From Taudactylus pleione (lineage: Eukaryota > Chordata > Amphibia > Anura > Myobatrachidae), in contig JAUIMM010000702.1 of the NCBI GenBank assembly GCA_031769625.1, positions 5,946,001 to 6,010,000 of the forward strand: a stretch of DNA of 64,000 bases, read 5' to 3'. Position numbers and translations under genes: made by a program. Below the pieces are notes generated by a model, which was given only the letters and a program-made list of their open reading frames with translations, had not been told where the DNA came from and did not search any database. Positions 55,475 through 64,000 of this stretch are shown here, in pieces; position 1 is the stretch's first letter, and every line of letters begins with the position of its first letter.

Positions 55475-55817
55475 TGGTGCATACACACGGTCAGATTTAG
55501 CAGGACGATATAAATGATAACGATATTGTTAGATTGTTTATATCGTCCATTTTTTAGCCCCTTCCAACCCCCAAACAACGGATGATACATTGGCACTGAT
55601 GGTCGATAACGATAACGACCATCGCCCCTGCATGCAGTCCAACCTGGTCGATACTGACCAGGTTACTATAGGGACCTGCGACAGTTGATTGCGGGTCGTT
55701 TTAGTGGTTTGGAGGTTGGTGCTGTGCTGGATGTTCGATAATGATCATCCAGCACATGCAGGACGATCAGACAACAATATCTTTATCGTTGTCTGATCTG
55801 ACCGTGTGTATGCACCA
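55475..55817. mobile_element. MITE with TGGTGCATACACACGGTCAG ends
   Basis: TGGTGCATACACACGGTCAG and CTGACCGTGTGTATGCACCA are 20-bp perfect inverted ends. TTA flanks both sides (55472-55474 and 55818-55820). 343 bp. Confidence 0.9.
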
Positions 55818-55931
55818 TTACACTCTGGGAAATCAGTAGTGTGTTATACTGGCAAGCTACTTAACAGGCTAATGACTGTTCTATTTACTGTATCTAGATC
55901 ATATTTTCTATTAGTTCAGTAGCCATGTTTA

Positions 55932-56426
55932 AAGCTTGTTACACACTTTACAATGTGCGACCCAGCAACAATGCAATGCAGTGTAACAATACATCGCCTG
56001 TGCCATACACACTGCACAAAGCGGTGCTTGTAACTGTACTGGGTTGTTCATTGCATTGCCCCATCGGCCGTGCAGAACAGCTGATGGGACAATGTGATGA
56101 ACGACTGTCGTGAATGACGGATCGGGCGTACACACAGTGGCGTGGGCTAGAAGGGCCGTCGAAAGAAATGCCATAGCCTAAAGGGTGCAGCCATGCGCCC
56201 TGCCTGAACTCACCATCGCCCAGCTGGCACCGGCAGAAAATCCCACCCCCCACCCTATCGTTGGCGTTAATGGGTAAACGCTCAGGGGGAGGAAAGGGGC
56301 GCAGCAATGCAGCACAGGACGGCGCTGGGCGCAGAGGAGCCTAGCGCCGACCCCCTGTGTACACACTATACAATGAGTCAGAACGATATATTGTACAATA
56401 TATATCGTATAGTGTGTACCCAGCTT
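55932..56426. mobile_element. MITE related to the GCTGGGTACACAC family, with an internal insertion
   Basis: Left end AAGCTTGTTACACACTTTAC, right end TATAGTGTGTACCCAGCTT. The inner stretch 56110-56340 is GC-rich and may be another insertion. Confidence 0.65.
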
Positions 56427-56429
56427 AGT

Positions 56430-57000
56430 GTCTCTCAAAAACTGTTAAATTTGATACTATTTGTTTGTATTACATATCAATTTTGTACTTATTGAATGAT
56501 TAAATATTTCTATTTAAACACGCTATATTGCCCTGTTATTTTTTAGATGTTATGAAATGTTATTACTGCAGGAAGACGGTGCCTTTGTATATGTTTATTT
56601 CTATAAGTGCAAATCTCTTGTACAAGAAAGGATTTTGCATATGAGCACTTTTAGTCCATCTCCTGCTCTGTTCTGTTCTTGAGAATTGAATGAAGCAATA
56701 TTTTCACATAAAGAACATTGATATCTGTGATCTGCAGTACATCTCAGAGGTGATTAGCCCCGGTGTAGGGACCAGCAACCTTGGAGCAGGTACCAGCAGG
56801 ATAGGCCTCCTTTATGGCCAAGGACAACCCTGAGAATCATCATCACCATGCAGATCACCCGCTTAACAACCTCAGTCCTGCCCTAACTTAATTCTCCTCA
56901 CTACTCCTAGTGCTGCAGTCACGGCCATTCTCACCAATACCCGAATTCAGGAAGAACTGAAGCATAACACACTATATAGTATGTCAACTGTGTTCCTTCC
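56430..57000. other. Intergenic sequence with no recognised feature
   Basis: Nothing identified on either strand. Confidence 0.35.
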
Positions 57001-57009
57001 TGCAAACAG

Positions 57010-57200
57010 TATTTACATATAGTGCCAGGGTCAACCCCACAGATACATATAGTGCCAGAGTCGGTCCCACATATACTTATATATTGTGCCAGGGTCAACC
57101 CCACAGATACTTACATATTGTGCCAGGGTCAACCCCACAGATACTTACATATAGTGCCAGGGTCGGCCGCACAGATACTTACACATAGTGCCAGGGTTGT
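57010..57200. repeat. 33-bp minisatellite
   Basis: About six units of ATAGTGCCAGGGTCAACCCC then ACAGATACTTAC. Confidence 0.9.
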
Positions 57201-57566
57201 TTATGTATAAGTATTGTATATGTAATAGATATACCACTTTGGGGTGTGTGGTCGCCCTCGGATATACTTATGCATTGGTATGCATTGTGAACTAAGAAGT
57301 TCGTATATTAGAGTGTTACCGTACACCCAAGAGTGGTATATCTATCTTATGAAATGGTCCCTGTTGTGACAACATAGTTCTATGTGGAGATGATGTAGGG
57401 TGATCTAGATATAGAATAGGAGGAGAAAATAGTTCAGAATAGGCTGTTTCAATTATTTTTAATGAATAAACATTTAACTGGATAACAGTGTAAGTGAATA
57501 AAATAGTTGGACATTCAGAATAGGCTGTATAAACAGTTGAATATGAATGACTACTGTCACTGTAAG

Positions 57567-57766
57567 GGGAATATTTTCTAAAGGTCGATTTCAATTGATA
57601 TCAAAATCGATGTTCTGTCTCAGGGGCTTAATCACACATTTACATATACTGTAAAAAAACAAATCAATAACTGTTAGCAAATGTTTGATTGAACCCCAGA
57701 AACAACATCGATGTTGATCAATTTTAAATCGATAAAATCGATTAAAATTGACCTTTAGTAAATATA
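57567..57766. mobile_element. MITE-like palindrome with TCTAAAGGTCGATTT ends
   Basis: AATATTTTCTAAAGGTCGAT pairs with AATTGACCTTTAGTAAATAT. The interior repeats ATCGAT-containing segments in both orientations. Exact ends uncertain. Confidence 0.65.
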
Positions 57767-57774
57767 CTAAATAA

Positions 57775-58626
57775 GGGGCCTATTCATCATGACATAATTA
57801 TCACAAGTGATAATTATGTTTTAAATGCGCTGCGAGTTTCAAAAATGTTTTGGAGGCATTCGTCATGCCTCACGAATACCCCTTTTACACTGCTGCAAAA
57901 ACCCAGGTTATTGTCGAGTCTAACAGGGTCGCGGCTCAGTGGAAAAGGGTCCCTGAAAAATAACCCGGGTCAAGTGACCTGGGAATCCAACTGAGGGTGC
58001 TACCAGTCATGCCTTCACACTGAACCCAGGTCATGCCTAAAATGAGCTGATTGGTGGTTGTTGAGCAGTCACCTCCCACTTTTTATGACTTCACAGGTTT
58101 AGCAGGGCAGACCTGGGTTCAGTGTGAACAGGGCTGACCTGGGAGTAACCCAGATTGAAGGTGCAGTATAAACGGGGTCTGACCTGGGTTGGAACTATGT
58201 CCAAAAACCCAGGCCAGACCCGGGTTTTTGGTGGAAAAGAGGTATCACAAAAGTAGCTGAGGTATCCATAAGGATTTCCTTACTGCTGCATGACTTTCCC
58301 TCTCTATGCCCCTGCTGTGTATCACCTACTCCCCTCACGTCCTATGGTGTCCGGCCGCAAACCCTTAATAGATCTTAATAGATCTCTCTGCTGTGGCTGG
58401 CTTGTATATCTTCACAGGCTGCCGTTCTAAATAGCAGCCTGTGAAGATTATCAGGGTCTGAACGCCATCTCAGGTTGGCGTTCAGTAACATCATCAAGTT
58501 CCGAAAAAAATGCTTTTTCAGAACTTGATGTGTAGCCCTGACACTTACTTTTCACAAAAGTATGTGAACTGAAAATGTAAATTTTCACCTGATTTTGTAA
58601 AACATAAGTGATGATGAATAGGCTCC
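57775..58626. mobile_element. MITE with GGGGCCTATTCATCAT ends
   Basis: Ends GGGGCCTATTCATCATGAC and GTGATGATGAATAGGCTCC, with TAA on both sides (57772-57774 and 58627-58629). 852 bp, non-coding. Confidence 0.85.
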
Positions 58627-58734
58627 TAAGAAAAAAAAAAAACAAGAGCTTAATGCTTCCTCAGGGTCAGGGCTGGCATGATGTGTATTCCAATTTCCTA
58701 TCAGAGTGAGGCAGTTATATTGCAAAATAACAAA

Positions 58735-59100
58735 CCGACTGAGCCCAGACCCCTCGGACACTGAAGAGATTTATGTGTTTCCACATACATCTCTTCCCCA
58801 GTAAATGACGTAGCCCTCGTGGCTTCCGTCATTTACCGGGCCACCAGCCAATCAGAGACCGATCTAGAGTAAGCAGCTGCTGATTGGTTGTGACCCGCAT
58901 GGCTGTTGCTTGACAGCTATACGGCTTACAGCCAATCAGCGGCTGCTTACTCTAGAGGGGTATCTGATTGGCTGGAGGCCCGGCAAATGATGAAAACCAC
59001 CCGGTCTCCCTCATTTACTGGGGAAGAGATGTATGTGGAAACACATATATCTCTTCAGTGTCCGAGGTGTCTGGGCTCAGATGGTTCGTTATTTTGTAAA
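58735..59100. mobile_element. Fold-back centre of a GGGGTAAATTTACTAAG-type relative
   Basis: A near-perfect palindrome: CCTCGGACACTGAAGAGAT (58752) pairs with ATCTCTTCAGTGTCCGAGG (59049), with an inner pair GGCTGTAAGCCGTA-type around 58910. Downstream bases 59310-59395 carry the TGGCACTTGTAGTTCCAC tract also seen at 27540-27650 and 38474-38575. Confidence 0.7.
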
Positions 59101-59599
59101 TGCCGGAACTCTACTGGAAAAGAGGACCAACCTGCGCTAGGAGATAGGTGAGTATTTCATTTTTTTTAAGGGAAAACCCTTGGATTACTACTGGAGAAGG
59201 GGACCGATCACTGGGGAGAAGATAAGTATGTGTGAGCGTGTGATACAATTTTTACTATCTACGGTGTATGTGTACTGTGGTTTTGTACTCATTTTTTTTC
59301 AGTGGGGATACGGGTACCAACTGCTTGCTGGCACTTGTAGTTCCACAAGTGCCAAAGGGCAGGCATGCTGGCACTTGTAGTCCCACTGTAAAAAACAATA
59401 GAACACATCTATTATTCCCACCATTACCACTTCACCCACCGGCGAGGGGTGCATGGAAGAGCCCCAGGCTTCAGCCTAGGCCTGGGGTGCTCAGGAGAGG
59501 GGGAACCCCTTTATTGGGGGGTCCCCTCCTCCCCTAAGATCCTCCACCTGGGTTGACTAGCTTGGGGTGTTCATGCCTTGGCTGGGGTGACCCAGGGGG

Positions 59600-61510
59600 A
59601 AGCAAATTGGTTTTGTGACTAGGATTGAAGAAAGAAACTTTTGCTAAATCCAATACAACTGCAATTTGTGCTATTGACTAATGGTAGAGCTTATTTCCCC
59701 TTCGCGCTAGGGACCTGGAAGTGACATGAATGAGGGTGGAAGTGCAGTTCCATGCCCATAAAGGCCACCTAAAGAAGAAACTTGTCCCCTTGCGGGCTCG
59801 GTGGCTTGCCACAAGATTATATTCCTCCTCTATGCTCACATGGATGGTAGGGAATGACGTTGAACAGTAGCTGATGACGTCAGGTTCCTGTCCGCGAAGG
59901 GAATCTAGACACTACTATTGACTAAGGCGTCCATTACTTTATTTCAACTAACAATAATAACTCACCTTAAACTAACTTATCAAATGCTAAAATATAGACA
60001 CTGACACGGCTGCATTGGATTAAGGTCACAGCTTTTATTAGTTGACTGAGCATATTTTAATTCCTAAAGTGTGGCAAAGAAGATGCTACAATACAGTCAG
60101 CTCCAGCCAATTTATTCCTAACCCCCCCCTCTGCCCCCCCTTAGGTGTAACCTACACTGTGGACTTACCAACCATTACTATGGCATCTATGGCACAATAC
60201 AGGTGCTTCCACAAAGAAAAGCTCCCAATGTCCCTCCGCATATGTAGGACATACCTACCATCCTTCAAAAGGGTAAGTGCCTAACAATGACCACTAATGC
60301 CACATGTGGCCGCTGGTTTGTAGCACCTTCCCACCACTGCCAGGTTCAATCAACTGTCGCCTGACACAGGAAAAAGTCCCAAAACAAGCTGACAAAAAAT
60401 TAATCTAAGAAGGAAAAAAGGACCTTAAAAAAAATACCCAGCCTCAAGATGGATAAATGTATAACATCAGGCCTAAAATATTGGGAACTTTCCAAAACTA
60501 ATAAACAACAATCCCGGCATTCTACATGTGGAGTCCCCCCCCTCAAAAGCATAACAAGCCCAAGACCAGTGACGTGCAGTGAGGTCAGTGGCTGGGGAGG
60601 CACACATGTATAAAAACACAGTTTTTATATCAACACTCTGGAGAATGACAGGGAGTATGATAGGGGAGGGAGTATGACGGGAGGCTCTGTCTACCCTGTA
60701 CATCCCTGCCCTAGACCTCTGAGTTTAGTCTGGGACAGGAAAATTGGGGGAATGTCCCCCTATTTTTCTATAACCAGTATTGGGATACACCAGCTGGGGG
60801 GCTGACCAGTTTGGGGCTGGTTTACATTATGGCGGGGGACCCCACACTGTGTGTCTCCCTTGCTATAGTGTAAGCCCCCACTGGTTCGACCCGGTGCTGG
60901 TTATAGGAAAATGAGAACCCCACGTTGATCTTTCCCCCAATTTTCCTGTCTCAGACTAGGATCAGAGGTTCAGGGCTGGTTATGCTTTTGGGTGGGGACA
61001 CCACACCTGTTTTTGAATTTTTCAAATGATCAAACACAATTCCATCAGCAAACACACGATTTAGTCAAACACGATTCGTAATAATTTTGTGAGTTTGACA
61101 ACACTTTACCATATTTGTAAAATGCCATGAATGTTGTGTGTACATGGCATAACGTTGGGTCCATCCAAGGCAAACAAAATTACCTCCATCTGACAAATAC
61201 AATTGTTTCCTTTACCTCTCTGACCCAATGTTTTTCATGCTCTTGGTGATAGTGACTGTGACGCAGAATCATTGGTATCTCTAAACGAAGGGTCAGGATT
61301 ACCTGATACATATTGAGATGAACACTGATATGTAAGATTCAATTAAAAATGCTGATTTGCACAACTTACGGAGAGGTTGCACAATCTCTCTACAAGAAGC
61401 AACCTGAGAGAAGTGCATGATAAAGTGGATAAAATAGTCTGGAAACCAAAAAGTAGTAAATGAGATAGCAGGACCCATTAGATGTCTGTTATTGTCCATA
61501 AGTAAAGTTC
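59600..61510. other. Intergenic sequence with no recognised gene
   Basis: Contains the dispersed repeat piece at 60570-60606 (see 31453) followed by GGCTGGTT-containing sequence reminiscent of the fold-back family near 60780-61000. No exon recognised. Confidence 0.35.
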
Positions 61511-61515
61511 TAAAG

Positions 61516-61596
61516 CAGGGCCGGATTTTCCACAAGGCAACCTAGGGCCCTGCGGGTCCCAAAGGTCCATGGCAGGGCTCAACGAAATCCGGCCTG
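61516..61596. mobile_element. Very short CAGGGCCGGATT palindromic element
   Basis: CAGGGCCGGATTT and AAATCCGGCCTG are inverted ends 81 bp apart. No target duplication seen. The ends resemble those of 41240-46143. Confidence 0.55.
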
Positions 61597-61995
61597 TCCA
61601 TCACAAGATGTAAATGTTTTACAGAGGTTCAGTAATGGGGCTCAGACCAGTATTAATATCTCTAATACGGGAAGTGGGCTCCGTTACTGTGCCTTTGTAA
61701 AACGATCCCAGAGAAGTATTGCGTACACCGCCTAACGCCATGACATCATGCGGACCCGCACTGCACTCCCAGAGTCCCACTTGGCACTGTGTCTGCCACC
61801 TAGCTGCCACCACAGTACAGTAGCTGCGTGCTGTGGTGGCAGCAAATGAAATGAGGGCCTGGGGAACGGAAGGACTGAGAGAGGCAGCGCTGACTGAGGA
61901 CCAACATCAGGAGGACTGGTGATGAGCTTCGGGTGACAAGGAAGGCAGCTGCAGCACTGTACAGTCAGGTAATTAAACAAAATATATATATTACT

Positions 61996-62166
61996 AGTAC
62001 ATAATGGATGATGATTAATTTACCAATATTTTGTTATTGTTCGTGCCCAGGTTACTTGTAATATACTTGCCATATAACCTATATAAGTAGTATATTACAA
62101 GTAACCTAAGCACAAACAATAACATCAAAAAAATTTGGTAAATTAATCATCATCCATTATGTTGAT
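61996..62166. repeat. Hairpin of about 80-bp arms
   Basis: ATAATGGATGATGATTAATT pairs with AATTAATCATCATCCATTAT, and CAGGTTACTTGTAATATACT with the inverse near 62090. Loop about 20 bases. Probably a palindromic MITE. Confidence 0.8.
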
Positions 62167-62239
62167 GTTGGTGGTGTCTGCCGGTTTAAACGCCTATATG
62201 ACTCCTTCTAAGGAGTCATAAATTAGGTAACTTAGTCAT

Positions 62240-62355
62240 AACATCTTACTTAGGGTTAGGGTATTAGGGTTAGTTTAGGGGTTTGGTTTTAGGGTATTAC
62301 GGATAGTGTATTAAAGTTGGCATAGCAGTTTGGGTTAGGGGTTAGGGTTAGTTTA
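62240..62355 (+). repeat. Degraded telomere-like repeat
   Basis: Units such as TTAGGGTTAGGGTATTAGGG and GGGTTAGGGGTTAGGGTTAG. Confidence 0.6.
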
Positions 62356-62710
62356 GAGGTTAGAACAGTGGTTCCCAATCTCGGTACTCAAGGCACCCTG
62401 ACGGTCCAGGTTTTTAGGAAATGCATGATTGAGCACAGGTGAATTAATTAGCACATTGGTCATTCTGATTTAATCATCTGTTCTCAGCCATGGTTAAGGT
62501 CAGGATTAGGGTAGGGGTACATGTCATGGACATTTTCCGCGGCAAGTTTCTGCCTTTAGCTGAGATCATGTTTGTAGAGAAACAATGTGTCAGTGTTGCT
62601 ACTGCTGCTGCTAGACTGCCTAACCATAGGCTCACTTGGGGAGTCGATGTTCCTTGTTTTTGTGTAGATGCTGCATAAGTGTATACTGTGGACTTTGATA
62701 TGGCTTCGGT

Positions 62711-64000
62711 TAGGGGTGTGCACCGGCCACTTTTCGTGTTTTGGTTTTGGATCTGGATCTTTCTTCGAGTTTTGGATCTGGATTGGTTTTGCCAAAACCA
62801 CCCTTCCGTGTTTTGGGTTCTGGGTTTGTGTTTTGGATCTGTATTTTTTTGAAAAAAAGCATAAAAACAGCAAAAATCACAGAATTTGTAGGTTTTTCAG
62901 CTCCTATGATATTATTAACCTCAATAACCTTAATTTCCACTCATTTCCAGTCTATTCTGAACATCTCACACCTCACAATAGTGTTTTTATGTCCAAAAGG
63001 TTGCACCGAGGTAGCTGGATGACTATGCTAAGCGACACGAGTGGGCGGCACAAACACGTGACCCATCTAGGAGTGACACTGCAGTGGCAGACAGGATGGC
63101 AGTTAGAAAAACTAGGCCCCAAACTGTACATAATGCAAAGAAAAAAAAGAAGTGCAAGATGGAATTGTCCTTGGGCCCTCCCACCCACCCTTATGTTGTA
63201 TAAACAGGACATGCACACTTTAACAAATCAATCATTTCAGCGCCAGGGTCTGCCACACAACTGTGGCTGAAATGATTGGTTCGTTTGGGCCCCCACAAAA
63301 CAAGCTGGCAATTAATGTGTCCCTGCACAAACTGGCTCTACGGAGGCAAGATGTCATCCTCATCCTCCTCATCCACCGATTCCTCACCCTCTTCAGTGTG
63401 TACATCCTCATCCTCACAAAGTATTAACTCGTCCCCACTTGAATCCACCACCACAGGTCCCTCTGTACCTTCTGGAGGCTGGTCTCCCTGGAAGAGCTGA
63501 TAATTCATTTTGATGAACATCATCTTCTCCACATTCTGTGGAAGCAACCTCCTACGCCTTTCGCTGACAAGGTTCCCGGCTGCACTAAACACTCTTTCGG
63601 AGTACACACTGGAGGGGGGGCAACTCAGGTAAAATAGAGCCAGTTTGTACAGGGGCCTCCAAATTGCCTCTTTTTCCTGCCAGTACAGGTATGGACTGTC
63701 TGACATGCCTACTTGGATGCTGTCACCGATGTAATCCTCCACCATTCTGTCAATGGTGACAGTATCATATGCAGTGACAGTAGACATGTCAGAAATTGTT
63801 GCCAGGTCCTTCAGTCCGGACCAGATGTCCAAACTTGGTCCTGCCTGCCCTGCATCACCGCCAGCGGGTTGCTTAGGATACCTAAGTTTTTTCCTGGCAG
63901 CCCCAGTTGCGGGAGAAAATGAAGAAGGAGCCGTTGACGTGTCACGTTCCGCTTCAGCTGACAGTGTGTTCACCAGCAGGTCTTTGCACCTCTGCAGGCT
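62711..64000 (-). mobile_element. hAT transposon, 5' part (runs off the window)
   Basis: It starts TAGGGGTGTGCACCGGCCAC and is near identical to 7230-8254 over its first 1,029 bases. Here transposase coding continues past the point where the other copy is deleted. The far end and target duplication lie outside the window. Confidence 0.9.
63338..64000 (-). CDS. hAT transposase, C-terminal part
   Basis: The minus-strand frame is open from the TAG stop at 63338 to 63973 and may begin further out. It encodes a Ser/Thr/Ala-rich segment, KKLRYPKQPAGGDAG, then [40 protein letters not shown], then the hAT dimerisation core [20 protein letters not shown] and [20 protein letters not shown]. It ends in a very acidic tail ([20 protein letters not shown]). 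The first in-frame ATG seen at 63973 is probably internal, because hAT transposases are usually 600 or more residues with a BED finger and RNase-H-like core, which would lie beyond the window. No stop is seen here, so the copy may be intact in this part. Confidence 0.85.
   Translation of the reverse strand, partial: SLQRCKDLLVNTLSAEAERDTSTAPSSFSPATGAARKKLRYPKQPAGGDAGQAGPSLDIWSGLKDLATISDMSTVTAYDTVTIDRMVEDYIGDSIQVGMSDSPYLYWQEKEAIWRPLYKLALFYLSCPPSSVYSERVFSAAGNLVSERRRRLLPQNVEKMMFIKMNYQLFQGDQPPEGTEGPVVVDSSGDELILCEDEDVHTEEGEESVDEEDEDDILPP

Larger units (their letters stand above)
54707..55480 (+). other. Probable 3' UTR of the protease gene
   Basis: AT-rich non-coding sequence after the stop. Two canonical AATAAA hexamers are seen, at 55203-55208 and 55459-55464. 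The first would give a UTR of roughly 520 bases and the second roughly 770. No other gene signal lies between. The true end cannot be chosen without transcript data. Confidence 0.6.

Overview
This is a vertebrate nuclear window, most likely from an anuran amphibian. The evidence is GT-AG spliced exons of one gene, very long introns packed with DNA transposons (hAT, Tc1, Harbinger-like MITEs), and L1/Tx1-type and CR1/L2-type LINE remains. No bacterial, viral or organellar genes were recognised. The anuran call is inference from the repeat mix and is not proven.

One host gene is recognisable. It lies on the + strand and encodes a type II transmembrane serine protease of the TMPRSS11 (HAT/DESC1-like) family. 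Eight coding exons are visible (3026-3162, 3382-3449, 32279-32439, 35042-35080, 37523-37694, 49138-49397, 53539-53681, 54545-54706). They join without a frame break into about 379 residues: a SEA domain, a short linker, and a complete trypsin-like domain with His57, Asp102, Ser195 and Asp189. The cytoplasmic/transmembrane N-terminus must lie before base 1. The 3' UTR follows, with AATAAA signals at 55203 and 55459. Two features of the protease stand out: the usual Trp215 is Phe, and Cys136 has no Cys201 partner.

The rest is mobile DNA. The 28.8-kb intron splitting the SEA cleavage motif holds a decayed L1/Tx1-like LINE (about 3.54-11.3 kb). That LINE is cut by a 95-bp-TIR element (5830-6708), an internally deleted hAT element (7230-10274, 8-bp target duplication) sitting in the reverse transcriptase YADD-like motif, and a Harbinger-like MITE (10338-10871). 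A CR1/L2-like LINE (11.69-13.13 kb) and many MITEs follow. At least ten inverted-repeat elements carry exact 3-bp target duplications. Several share a terminal repeat beginning GGGCCTGATTCAGAG. Others begin GGGGTAAATTTACTAAG, GGGGTCTATTTACTAAG or GGGGCCTATTCATCAT. Six tracts are rich in telomere-like TTAGGGTTAGGCACC repeats, at least two of them inside a dispersed repeat.

The 11.4-kb intron (37695-49137) contains a 4.9-kb element with hAT-like ends and an 8-bp duplication (41240-46143), itself hit by a nearly full-length Tc1-like transposon with 222-bp TIRs (41883-43509). The 4.1-kb intron (49398-53538) carries stacked Harbinger-like remains and a large fold-back structure bounded by a 16-bp direct repeat (51892-53212). 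Downstream of the gene (55.5-64 kb) are more MITEs, a 33-bp minisatellite, and the start of a second, better preserved copy of the same hAT family (62711 to beyond the window end) with a minus-strand transposase ORF.
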